11,262 nt of DNA from Haloferacaceae archaeon (GCA_018609965.1 JAHENP010000045.1:1-11262); one strand, 5' to 3'; shown: positions 1 through 6,101, counted from the first letter of the stretch. The notes: generated by a model not told the origin, from the sequence alone. A program made the numbers and translations.

Positions 1-41
1 AAGACCACTAGCCACCAACCCGTACACAGCCACACCACACG

Positions 42-50
42 CCATTTTCA
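42..50 (+). promoter_or_regulatory. weak TATA-like box before the alpha/beta hydrolase
   Basis: A short T-run (ATTTTC) is the only A/T-rich stretch in an otherwise C/A-rich leader. Its centre lies about 29 nt before the GTG start at 76, near the distance expected for a haloarchaeal TATA box on a leaderless or nearly leaderless transcript. No Shine-Dalgarno sequence precedes the start. The match is weak, and the window begins too close upstream to exclude other elements. Confidence 0.3.
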
Positions 51-75
51 CCCTACCACGACAACCCCTCAGCCA

Positions 76-1053
76 GTGACCCACGCAGAGTTCGATCCGG
101 AGATGGCCGCCGCGGTCGCAGAGATCGACAGCCTCGGCGTCCCGGCGTGGCACACCCTCGCCACCGCAGACGCCCGGCGCGTCGAAGACGAGTTGTTCTC
201 GACGGACGCACACCTCCCGGTCGCGCGTGTCACGGATCTCGGTTTCGCGGGGCCGGGCGGTCGCGTCCCGGTTCGCGTCTACCGCCCGGAGACGACCCCC
301 GCGCCGACACTCGTCTTCTACCACGGCGGCGGCTGGCAGCTCGGCACGCTCGACTCCGCCGACGGGATCTGCCGCCGGCTCTGTCGCCGACTCGACGCCG
401 TGATCGTGAGCGTGGACTATCGGCTCGCGCCCGAACACCCGTTCCCCGGGGCCGTCGCGGACGCCGTCGCGGCCGTCGAGTGGGTCGACAGCGTCGCGAG
501 CGACCTGGGTGGTGACGGCCGGCTCGGCGTCGCGGGCACCAGCGCCGGGGGGAACCTCGCGAGCGCGGTGGCACTCGCCGTCGGCGACGACCGCACACTG
601 GGATTCGATCTCGACGTGGACCTCGCTGTGCAGGCCCTTTTCTACCCGATGCTCGCGCCCGGGTTCGACGGCGCGTCACGACGCGAACACGCCGACGGCC
701 CACTGCTCACGGCGCAGGATGTCGACGCATTCTGGACGACGTATCTGGCGACCCCGGCCGACGCCGCCAACCCCTACGCCGTGCCGTTGGACGCGCCCGC
801 GGAGTTGCTGTCGGGTCTCGCCCCCGCCGTCGTCGCGGTGGGGAGCCACGACCCACTGCGCTCGGAGGCGGTCGCGTACGCCCAGCGACTGCAGGAGGCT
901 GGGGTCGCCGTCGACTCGGTCGTCGCAGAAGGACTGCCACACGGGTTCCTGTCGTTCGCAGACGACGCGAGCGAGGAGTCGACGGGCGTCGCCGCCGCGG
1001 ATCGGGCGTTCGACACCGTCGCCCGCAGTGTGAACAACAGCCTCTCCGACTAG
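76..1053 (+). CDS. alpha/beta hydrolase, hormone-sensitive-lipase (HSL) type esterase
   Basis: This 325-aa protein is a predicted cytoplasmic carboxylesterase or lipase of the alpha/beta hydrolase fold (family IV/HSL, Abhydrolase_3). The oxyanion-hole motif HGGGW is at residues 83-87. The nucleophile elbow GTSAGGN puts the catalytic Ser at 156, the acid is Asp259 in GSHDPLR, and the His is 289 in LPHGF, so the triad is complete. The motif DYRLAPEHPFP at 114-124 is diagnostic of this family. Length is normal (about 300-330 aa). The GTG at 76 is chosen because it gives a normal N-terminal cap region and has a plausible TATA-like box upstream. The substrate is unknown; short-chain acyl esters are usual for the family. 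It converges with the AIR-synthase-like gene, and the two stop codons overlap. No signal peptide or membrane helix is visible. Confidence 0.93.
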   Translation: MTHAEFDPEMAAAVAEIDSLGVPAWHTLATADARRVEDELFSTDAHLPVARVTDLGFAGPGGRVPVRVYRPETTPAPTLVFYHGGGWQLGTLDSADGICRRLCRRLDAVIVSVDYRLAPEHPFPGAVADAVAAVEWVDSVASDLGGDGRLGVAGTSAGGNLASAVALAVGDDRTLGFDLDVDLAVQALFYPMLAPGFDGASRREHADGPLLTAQDVDAFWTTYLATPADAANPYAVPLDAPAELLSGLAPAVVAVGSHDPLRSEAVAYAQRLQEAGVAVDSVVAEGLPHGFLSFADDASEESTGVAAADRAFDTVARSVNNSLSD

Positions 1054-2327
1054 TCGTCTCCGAGCGCCGCCCACGCGGCCCACGACGGGTCTTCCTCGGG
1101 CGGCCGGACACGCTCACCGTCGACGGAGACCCCCGACCCCTCACGGACCGTGCCCGCGGCCGCGGCAGGGGTGCCACGAGACTCCAACGCCGAGACGACC
1201 GTCTCCGTCGCCGCGGGGTCGACGGACAAGAGGAGACTCCCGGCGGTCGTACACGCCCACGGGTCGATCCCGAGGTGGTCCGTGACCGCCAGCGCCGCGG
1301 GGTCGGTCGGCACCCGGTCACGGTCCACGTCGAGACGCACGCCGCTCGCGGCCGCCGTCTCACACAACGCCCCCCGGAGGCCGCCCTCGGTGGCGTCGTG
1401 CATCGCGGCAATCGGTGCGTCCGTCGCGGCACTCGCCGGGATCGGTGCGTCCGTCACGTCACCGGCCGCGGCGCTCGTCTCGTGTTCGGCGCGTGCAGCC
1501 TCGACGGCGGCGCGAGCGTCGCGGGTGACACCCGTTCGGTTGAGACACGCCTGTGCGTCCGCGACCGTCTCGGCACCCAGCGCGTCGAACTCCGCGGGGA
1601 ACAGGGTCGCGAGCAGGCCCGCGGTCTCGACGGCCGGCCCTTCGGTGACGACGAGATCGTCACCCGGGCGCGCGCCGTCCGGCCGGATTACGTCGTCGTG
1701 ATCGCCGACGCCGAACACGGTCGTCGCACCCACCCACGGGTACGACGCCGCTGGGTACTGGGCCGTGTGGCCCGTGACGACCGCCACACCCAGCTCTGCA
1801 CACTCACTCGTGAGCCCCTGCCAGAACGACGCGAACGCCGACTCGTCCATCTCCGTCGGGAGCGACAACGACACGGCGACGTGTGGCGGCGCCACGCCCG
1901 AGACCGCCACGTCAGAGATCGCGAACGACACCGCGAACCGGCCGGCGCGTTCGAACCCCAACGCCGGCAGGAGTGACAGTGGGTCCGTCGCTGTCACAAG
2001 CGCTTGGCCCCCGCCGGCGTTCGCTCCGCCGTCGCCGGTGTTCGATCCACCGCCGCCGGCGTTTGCCCCGCCCCCGCCGGCGTTCGCTCCGCCCCCACCG
2101 GCGTTCGCTCCACTCCCACCGGCGGTCCCCCCGCCTCTGCCGATGTCGACGACACCGAAGTCGACACCGTGTGCCGGCCCGAGCCGTACGTCCTCGCGGT
2201 CGGCACCCAACTCCGGCGCGATCAGGTCGGCGAAGAAGTCGTCGTCGACCTTCCCCAGCCGGTCCGTCTCGGCGGGGGTGTCGCCCGGGTCGTCGGGTGA
2301 TCCGTCCGGCGTGTCCTCGCCAGTCAC
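1050..2327 (-). CDS. AIR synthase-related (PurM/HypE/ThiL-like) protein with Gly/Ala/Asn repeat insert
   Basis: This 425-aa protein belongs to the PurM/SelD/ThiL/HypE ATP-dependent superfamily. N-terminal family features are DRLGKVDDDFF near residue 22 and a VVD strand near 59. They are followed by VTATDPLSLLP (111-121) and the SDVAVSGV segment (139-146), which fit the ATP/Mg-binding half. The C-terminal domain carries MHDATEGGLRGALCE (309-323), equivalent to the conserved HDxTxGGL segment. The start is taken as GTG 2327 because it overlaps the creatininase stop by four bases (GTGA), implying translational coupling; an ATG at 2375 would add 16 unconvincing residues inside the upstream gene. 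It lacks the C-terminal Cys-containing tail that defines canonical HypE, so a hydrogenase-maturation role is not supported. A seven-residue repeat (about residues 65-107) is inserted between two conserved strands. The substrate is unknown. Confidence 0.85.
   Translation of the reverse strand: MTGEDTPDGSPDDPGDTPAETDRLGKVDDDFFADLIAPELGADREDVRLGPAHGVDFGVVDIGRGGGTAGGSGANAGGGGANAGGGGANAGGGGSNTGDGGANAGGGQALVTATDPLSLLPALGFERAGRFAVSFAISDVAVSGVAPPHVAVSLSLPTEMDESAFASFWQGLTSECAELGVAVVTGHTAQYPAASYPWVGATTVFGVGDHDDVIRPDGARPGDDLVVTEGPAVETAGLLATLFPAEFDALGAETVADAQACLNRTGVTRDARAAVEAARAEHETSAAAGDVTDAPIPASAATDAPIAAMHDATEGGLRGALCETAAASGVRLDVDRDRVPTDPAALAVTDHLGIDPWACTTAGSLLLSVDPAATETVVSALESRGTPAAAAGTVREGSGVSVDGERVRPPEEDPSWAAWAALGDD
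2008..2133 (-). repeat. 21-bp tandem repeat inside the AIR-synthase-like gene (about 6 units)
   Basis: There are six consecutive 21-bp units, at 2008-2028, 2029-2049, 2050-2070, 2071-2091, 2092-2112 and a degenerate unit at 2113-2133. The units at 2008 and 2071 are identical. Each encodes seven residues of the type GGGGANA, so gains or losses keep the frame. The array forms a flexible linker between the N-terminal strand ending in VVDIG and the conserved QALVTATDP segment. On the opposite strand it reads as a Pro-rich shadow ORF. Confidence 0.9.
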
Positions 2328-3094
2328 TTGTGTGGGTCCGGCATCAGGTCGTCGAACGGCTGGTCGTCGAGCCACTTGATCAGGTTGACGAGCTGGTCGG
2401 TGGCGGCCGCGAACAGCTCCGCGCCGGCCTCGGGGGTGGCGTCCGTCTGGTCGCCGAACACGCCGTTGTCGGCGTTGTCGGTCGACTCGTAGAACGTCCG
2501 AGCGCCGAACTGTCGGGTGTCACCGGGCGTGATCTCCGTCAGCCCACCGTCGCGGGCGTCTTCCAACCGATCCTCGCGGACCAACTCGCGGGCGACGTGC
2601 ATGATCATCGCCGTCTCCTTGGGGCCGCCGTGGGGGCCGTTCTGTTCGAACAGTTCGTCGACCAACTCCGGGATCGACTCGTCCCACATCCACTCAATCG
2701 CGTAGGCGGTCCGGTCCCGACGGAGTCGGCGCCCGACCTCACGGAGGTGTTGGACGTTGCCGCCGTGGGCGTTGACGAACAGGACACGGTCGAACCCGTG
2801 GTAGGTGAGGTTTCGGACGACGTTTTCGACGTAGTCGCGGAACAGTCCGGGTTCGACCCACATCGTCCCGTGGAACTGTCGGTGGTGCTCGGAGACGGCG
2901 ATCCGGATCGGCGGCGTGAGCACCGCGTCCGTCTCGTCGGTCGCGGCCGCCGCCAGCGACTCCGCGATGAGGTAGTCCGTCGCCAACGGCAGGTGTGGCC
3001 CGTGTTGTTCCGTCGACCCCGTCGGTACGACCGCCAACGACTCCCCGTCAAGCCCCTCGCGGAGTTCCGGCCAAGTCTGTTTTGCCAGTCGCAT
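2324..3094 (-). CDS. creatininase-family amidohydrolase (possible ArfB-type formamide hydrolase)
   Basis: This 256-aa cytoplasmic metal-dependent amidohydrolase has the family metal-site motifs GSTEQHGPHLPLATD (Glu29, His31, Asp40), VNAHGGN (His110) and GGPKET (Glu160). Its length is typical (about 240-260 aa). The family includes creatininase, mycofactocin MftE and the archaeal enzyme ArfB, which deformylates a pyrimidine intermediate of riboflavin and F420 biosynthesis. Creatinine degradation is unlikely in this setting and ArfB is a reasonable guess, but the motifs alone do not separate these activities. ATG 3094 is chosen because family homology starts there (MRLAKQTWPE) and a TATA-like ATACTT is centred about 27 nt upstream, indicating a leaderless mRNA. 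Its TGA overlaps the GTG start of the AIR-synthase-like gene, so the two are co-expressed. It is divergent from htrA. Confidence 0.88.
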   Translation of the reverse strand: MRLAKQTWPELREGLDGESLAVVPTGSTEQHGPHLPLATDYLIAESLAAAATDETDAVLTPPIRIAVSEHHRQFHGTMWVEPGLFRDYVENVVRNLTYHGFDRVLFVNAHGGNVQHLREVGRRLRRDRTAYAIEWMWDESIPELVDELFEQNGPHGGPKETAMIMHVARELVREDRLEDARDGGLTEITPGDTRQFGARTFYESTDNADNGVFGDQTDATPEAGAELFAAATDQLVNLIKWLDDQPFDDLMPDPHK

Positions 3095-3118
3095 ACCGGT
3101 GCGTCGACTGGCTGGCAG

Positions 3119-3124
3119 AAGTAT
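3119..3124 (-). promoter_or_regulatory. TATA-like box of the creatininase gene
   Basis: On the minus strand this reads ATACTT, centred about 27 nt before ATG 3094. That spacing places transcription initiation at the start codon, as in haloarchaeal leaderless mRNAs. No Shine-Dalgarno sequence is seen. Confidence 0.5.
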
Positions 3125-3142
3125 CCCGGGGGTTGTCGACTG

Positions 3143-3182
3143 CCGTCTGGTCCGCCGGACGAGCGGAGAGACCAACAGACGG
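3143..3182. promoter_or_regulatory. nested inverted repeats between divergent creatininase and htrA promoters
   Basis: The arms CCGTCTG (3143-3149) and CAGACGG (3176-3182) are perfect inverted copies. Between them lies GTCC-GCC-GGAC (3150-3160). The element sits between the two TATA-like boxes (3119-3124 on minus, 3198-3203 on plus), where an operator for one or both genes would be placed. GC-rich DNA gives short palindromes by chance, so a regulatory role is only suggested. Confidence 0.3.
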
Positions 3183-3197
3183 GAGAGGCTGGCCGGG

Positions 3198-3203
3198 GTT
3201 TTA
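3198..3203 (+). promoter_or_regulatory. TATA-like box of htrA
   Basis: TTTTAC is centred about 28 nt before the GTG at 3229. This supports a leaderless transcript starting at, or one or two bases before, that GTG, and it helps reject the longer upstream reading from 2995. Confidence 0.55.
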
Positions 3204-3228
3204 CGCACACGGCGCGTGTAACGTCTGT

Positions 3229-4362
3229 GTGCGACGACGACAGTTTCTCGCAGCCGCCGGCGCCGGTCTCCTGAGCGGGGTGGCGGGTTGCTCGGCGGAG
3301 AACGGACGAGGACTCCCGACCGCACAGGGGTCGGGGTCGGGAGCCGACTCGGGCGAGCGTGAATCCGCGGCCGTAGACGGCGTGGCGTTCGGCGACGACG
3401 CCGGCGTCGGCTCGGCCACTCGGATCTACCGGGAGGTGATCGACTCCGTCGTCGGGATTCTCGTCTACGACCGCGGCGGGCGTGCGGCCACCGGCTCCGG
3501 GTTCGTCACCGGGCTCGGTCCCGGTGGGCCACACGTCGTGACGAACCAACACGTGGTCGCGCCCGGCGACCGGTTCCAACTCCGGTTCCGAGACAACGAG
3601 TGGCGTGCCGCCTCGCTCGTCGGGACGGACGTCTACTCAGACCTGGCGGTGCTCCGGCCGGCCGACCGCCCGGACAGTGCTCGGACGCTTCCGTGGGCCG
3701 ACACGGAGCCGGAGCCGCCGGTCGGGACGGAGGTGTTGGCCATCGGAACGCCGTTCGATCTGGGCGGCTCTGCCTCTCGCGGAATCGTCAGCGGGGTCGA
3801 CCGACTGCTGCCGGCGCCGAACAACTTCTCGATCCCGGACGCGGTCCAGACGGACGCCGCGCTCAACCCCGGCAACAGCGGCGGGCCGGTCGTCACCGCC
3901 GCGGGCGAGATCGCCGCCGTCGCCAGCTCCGCCGGCGGGGAGAACATCGGCTTCGGGATCTCCGCGGCGCTCTCGAAACGGGTGATCCCGGCGTTGATCG
4001 CCGACGGGGAGTACCGCCACTCGTTGCTCGGTGTCGGGCTCAGAGAGGTGACGCCGACCGCCGCCGAGGTGTACAATCTCGACAACGTCGGCGGACTGAT
4101 CGTCACCAGAGTCGTCGGCGAGGGTCCGTCTGACGACAAACTCCGGGCGGCGACCGGGAGCCAGATCGTCCGTGGCGTGCAGGTGGCGACCGGCGGGGAC
4201 GTGATCGTCGGGATCGGCGACGCGGCCGTCGAGACACAGGCGGACCTCTCGAACTACCTCGCGTTAGAGACCAGTCCCGACGACACTGTCCCCGTGACAG
4301 TGGTGCGAGACGGGGAGCAGACGGCAGTCGAAGTGACACTCGGTCGTCGACCGACGCCGTAG
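3229..4362 (+). CDS. HtrA/Deg-type serine protease, Tat lipoprotein with PDZ domain
   Basis: This 377-aa protein is a predicted extracytoplasmic trypsin-like protease that degrades or guards damaged surface proteins. The N-terminus is a classic haloarchaeal Tat signal (RRRQFLAAAGAG) ending in the lipobox SGVAGC, so Cys21 is probably lipid-modified and the protein anchored to the outer membrane face. A Ser/Gly/acidic linker spans about 22-60. The protease domain (about 63-255) has a complete triad: His108 in TNQHVV, Asp138 in SDLAVL and Ser217 in GNSGGP. One PDZ domain follows (about 264-372). GTG 3229 is chosen because it puts the twin arginines directly at the N-terminus and fits a TATA-like box at about -28; reading from ATG 2995 would add an implausible 78 residues overlapping the creatininase gene. 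Clear HtrA/DegP family, not tied to its neighbours by function. Confidence 0.93.
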   Translation: MRRRQFLAAAGAGLLSGVAGCSAENGRGLPTAQGSGSGADSGERESAAVDGVAFGDDAGVGSATRIYREVIDSVVGILVYDRGGRAATGSGFVTGLGPGGPHVVTNQHVVAPGDRFQLRFRDNEWRAASLVGTDVYSDLAVLRPADRPDSARTLPWADTEPEPPVGTEVLAIGTPFDLGGSASRGIVSGVDRLLPAPNNFSIPDAVQTDAALNPGNSGGPVVTAAGEIAAVASSAGGENIGFGISAALSKRVIPALIADGEYRHSLLGVGLREVTPTAAEVYNLDNVGGLIVTRVVGEGPSDDKLRAATGSQIVRGVQVATGGDVIVGIGDAAVETQADLSNYLALETSPDDTVPVTVVRDGEQTAVEVTLGRRPTP

Positions 4363-4384
4363 CTCACGGATCGAGAAACTGAGA

Positions 4385-4410
4385 CGGCCGCCGTGGGGCG
4401 ACGGCAGCCG
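4385..4410 (+). repeat. GC-rich hairpin repeat, copy 1
   Basis: The copy has a left arm CGGCCGCCGT, a six-base loop GGGGCG and a right arm ACGGCAGCCG. One C-A mismatch interrupts a 10-bp stem. It is a 25/26 match to the copy at 4452-4477 and begins 22 bp after the htrA stop. No T-run follows, so it is not a typical archaeal terminator. Confidence 0.75.
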
Positions 4411-4423
4411 GATTGGACCGCTT

Positions 4424-4441
4424 GTGTGCCACGAAGCACAC
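4424..4441. repeat. small stem-loop between the two hairpin repeats
   Basis: GTGTGC (4424-4429) and GCACAC (4436-4441) form a perfect 6-bp stem around a six-base loop CACGAA. It lies midway between the two copies of the larger hairpin, so three stem-loops follow each other within about 95 bp. Confidence 0.5.
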
Positions 4442-4450
4442 GGGGGGAGG

Positions 4451-4478
4451 GCGGCCGCCGTGGGGCGACGGCGGCCGC
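4451..4478 (+). repeat. GC-rich hairpin repeat, copy 2 (perfect stem)
   Basis: The arms GCGGCCGCCGT (4451-4461) and ACGGCGGCCGC (4468-4478) form an uninterrupted 11-bp stem around the loop GGGGCG. Apart from one base it repeats 4385-4410, starting 67 bp later. The restored C-G pair in place of the copy 1 mismatch suggests that the fold itself may be conserved. It could be a REP-like element or part of a 3' structure of the htrA transcript. Confidence 0.75.
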
Positions 4479-4690
4479 GTCAGTCGGGGCAAACGCGGGG
4501 TGGGATCGGCAGACCAATCACACGACGGAGCGTCTGCGTCTGAGTCCCCCTCTCGTGGGTCCACCAACGGTGTCGTCGTCAACCTGTGTTCCGTCGCGTA
4601 TTCACCATAGTCCCCTCACCTATTCGTACTGTCGTCTCGGTCACTGCCGACACGCTCGGATACTGTCACGACTCTGGTTTCCCCTACCAA

Positions 4691-4770
4691 AGTCTGGAAG
4701 GGGGTGGTCGAGTCTGGTATGGGGTGGTCAGATTCAGTAGGGGGTAGTTGAATTCGATAGGGGGATTGTC
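4691..4770. repeat. 20-bp tandem repeat array (4 degenerate units)
   Basis: Four abutting 20-bp units occupy 4691-4710, 4711-4730, 4731-4750 and 4751-4770. The first two match at 17/20. The shared pattern is ARTCTGG, then a T/A-rich step, a GGGG(G) run at unit positions 10-14, and TGGTC. A partial fifth unit begins at 4771 (AATCTGGG). A preceding segment at 4671-4690 keeps the same phase (ACTCTGGTTT) but carries CCCCTACC, which can pair with GTAGGGG at 4737-4743. There are no spacers, so it is not a CRISPR array. The 20-bp period is about two helical turns. Confidence 0.75.
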
Positions 4771-4850
4771 AATCTGGGACGAAACAACAAGAACCGGTCG
4801 GCTGGGCGGGTTCGCGACCGTGTGTCGGCACCGTGTCGTCTTCTGTGGGG

Positions 4851-5423
4851 CTACTCCAGGCGGTCGCTCACGTCTTCCAGTTGGGCGCGGCGTTCATCGA
4901 GTGCCGCCTCCCGGAGTGCAGCCTCTTCGGTCGTCGGACAGTCTAACTCCGGCACCGCAGTCGGATGGCCCCCCTCATCGAGCGCGACGAAAGTGAAAAA
5001 GGAGTTGGTCGTCTCGCGAACCTCGCCAGTCTGCGGATTTTCAGCGCGCACGTCGACTTTCACGTCGACACTCGTTCGGCCAGTGTTGAACACGTACCCT
5101 TCGATCACCACCACCTCGCCGATGTCGATCGGACCGATGAAGTCGACGTGGTCCATCGACGCGGTGACACACTGTCGCGACGAGAACCGCATCGACGCGA
5201 TGACGCCACAGATGTCCATCCAGTGGAGCACTGCCCCGCCAAGCGCACGCCCGAGGTTGTTGGTGTCGTTGGGCAACAACAACTCCGTCATCTCCGTGTA
5301 CGACTCCGCCAGCGTCACGGCATCACTCTCGTTTTCGTCGTCGCTCGTCTGCTCGGGGTCGCCGGTCTTTCCCTCGGAGGACGGACGCGGCCCAGAGCCG
5401 AGCCGACCAGGTGTGTCGTTCAC
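4851..5423 (-). CDS. hotdog-fold acyl-CoA thioesterase (YciA/ACOT type)
   Basis: This 190-aa predicted cytoplasmic enzyme hydrolyses acyl-CoA to free acid and CoA. A disordered acidic N-terminus (1-35) precedes one hotdog domain (about 36-160). Its family signature is PNDTNNLGRALGGAVLHWMD (51-70) with the helix-end Asp70, followed by VDFIGPIDIGEVV (93-105), which matches the second conserved strand pair of the YciA/ACOT group. A Glu/Arg-rich helix (165-190) closes the protein. GTG 5423 is chosen because a TATA-like CTTATC is centred about 27 nt upstream. A longer reading to 5699 would add about 92 residues of Thr/Arg-rich sequence that is only the antisense-frame translation of the 54-bp repeat. 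The substrate chain length cannot be judged. Confidence 0.9.
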   Translation of the reverse strand: MNDTPGRLGSGPRPSSEGKTGDPEQTSDDENESDAVTLAESYTEMTELLLPNDTNNLGRALGGAVLHWMDICGVIASMRFSSRQCVTASMDHVDFIGPIDIGEVVVIEGYVFNTGRTSVDVKVDVRAENPQTGEVRETTNSFFTFVALDEGGHPTAVPELDCPTTEEAALREAALDERRAQLEDVSDRLE

Positions 5424-5446
5424 ACTCGGCGGTCCGGCCGGGCGCC

Positions 5447-5452
5447 GATAAG
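5447..5452 (-). promoter_or_regulatory. TATA-like box of the thioesterase gene
   Basis: On the minus strand this reads CTTATC, in the context GAGACTTATCGG, centred about 27 nt before GTG 5423. It implies a leaderless transcript independent of the upstream membrane-protein gene. Confidence 0.6.
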
Positions 5453-5508
5453 TCTCCCGAGTCTCGTCACCCTTTGACGGTGTCGGCGGCGGACGCTCGC
5501 CCGTCGCC

Positions 5509-5616
5509 GTCAGTCTCTCAGGTCGCGTCGTCGCCGCCGGTCTCGTCCGTGCCGTCGTCGTCGTCAGTCTCTCAGGTCGCGTCGTCGTCGCCAGTCTCAC
5601 TCGTCCCGTCGCCAGA
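5509..5616 (-). repeat. 54-bp tandem duplication of a gene tail with its stop codon
   Basis: The two abutting copies are 5509-5562 and 5563-5616. The first 25 bases are identical and about 44/54 match overall. The right copy encodes the last 14 residues and TGA (5572-5574) of the membrane-protein gene. The left copy lies after that stop, is in frame, and would encode 17 more residues to a second TGA at 5518-5520. Over the 14 repeated residues, 10 are identical (GT..ETG.DDAT). Confidence 0.88.
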
Positions 5617-6072
5617 GTCGTCCGGTGACGCGCCGCCGTCGGCCGCGGCGGTCGCGCCGTTGTCTCTGTTCTGGAACGCCCGGACGGTCTGGTAGACACG
5701 GAGCGTGGCGAAGGCGCCGACGACCGTGACGGCGGCGCCGATCTCGGTTCCGCCGGCTAACAGTGCGTACGCGGGGCCGAGCGTCACCCCTGCTAAGGCG
5801 ACGTTCGTCCAGAGCAACGCCGTCCAGAACGCTCGGTGGACCGCCCCGTCCGCCTCCGACGGGTCCGGGAGGTTCTCGGTGGGGTCGGAGACGCCCGGCG
5901 CCGACGGCGCCTCTTCTTCCGGGTCGCCGAACCGTTCTGTGGGGTCGAACTCCGACGGCTCTCCGAACTTGTCGGCGAGCCTGTTGCCGGCGGCCGCGGG
6001 GTCGCCGTCACCCGCCCCAGTCGGGTCTCCATCGCTCGCCCCACTCGGCTCGCTGTCGTCGCCGTCGCTCAC
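5572..6072 (-). CDS. haloarchaeal two-helix membrane protein of unknown function
   Basis: This 166-aa protein has a long acidic, Gly/Asp/Pro-rich N-terminal tail (1-75) with the internally similar pair FGEPSEFDPTERFGDPEEE. Two hydrophobic helices follow (about 81-105 and 108-129), then a short basic turn and a disordered Asp-rich C-terminus (138-166). The N-terminal EPSEFDPxERFxDPE pattern resembles a family of short haloarchaeal membrane proteins that I recall as a DUF (possibly DUF7322); that label is from memory. Both long tails presumably lie on one side of the membrane. The start is GTG 6072, supported by TTTAGA about 27 nt upstream. The stop lies within a 54-bp tandem duplication that repeats the C-terminal codons downstream. 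Function unknown. Confidence 0.8.
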   Translation of the reverse strand: MSDGDDSEPSGASDGDPTGAGDGDPAAAGNRLADKFGEPSEFDPTERFGDPEEEAPSAPGVSDPTENLPDPSEADGAVHRAFWTALLWTNVALAGVTLGPAYALLAGGTEIGAAVTVVGAFATLRVYQTVRAFQNRDNGATAAADGGASPDDSGDGTSETGDDDAT

Positions 6073-6095
6073 GGAGCGGGGTACGACGACGGCAG

Positions 6096-6101
6096 TCTAA
6101 A
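6096..6101 (-). promoter_or_regulatory. TATA-like box of the membrane-protein gene
   Basis: On the minus strand this reads TTTAGA, in the context CCTTTAGACTG, centred 26-27 nt before GTG 6072. This predicts a leaderless transcript. Confidence 0.6.

Larger units (their letters stand above)
4363..4850. other. convergent intergenic region without a credible gene, rich in repeats
   Basis: This 488-bp region lies between the stops of htrA (+) and the thioesterase (-). Open frames here, for example 4393-4740 plus, show no family resemblance, have irregular composition and cross the repeats, so none is called. From left to right it holds two copies of a GC-rich hairpin flanking a smaller hairpin, an A/T-richer stretch from about 4600, and a four-unit 20-bp array at 4691-4770. 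Both flanking genes end here, so 3' end formation or a small RNA is more likely than a promoter for either neighbour. Confidence 0.7.

Noticed and set aside
1411..1455. 15-bp direct repeat (1411-1425 and 1441-1455) in the AIR-synthase-like gene
   Set aside because: It is a real small duplication giving two TDAPI segments in a variable loop, but too short to merit more than a note.
1883..3274. Long plus-strand open frame (463 codons) across the AIR-synthase and creatininase genes
   Set aside because: It is Arg/Pro-rich antisense sequence of two well-supported minus-strand genes and passes through the 21-bp repeat; GC-rich DNA produces such frames commonly.
4393..4740. Plus-strand 115-codon frame in the convergent intergenic region
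   Set aside because: It starts inside hairpin copy 1, crosses hairpin copy 2 and the 20-bp array, has non-halophilic composition and no promoter or ribosome-binding site.
4671..4780. CRISPR array
   Set aside because: The 20-bp units abut without spacers and diverge from each other; no cas gene is present.
4801..4850. tRNA-like GGGTTCGCGACC (T-arm-like) segment
   Set aside because: No matching acceptor, D-arm or anticodon arm could be assembled around it.
5424..5699. N-terminal extension of the thioesterase to 282 residues
   Set aside because: The extra Thr/Arg-rich residues are the 54-bp repeat read in another frame and overlap the membrane-protein gene; a TATA-like box supports GTG 5423.
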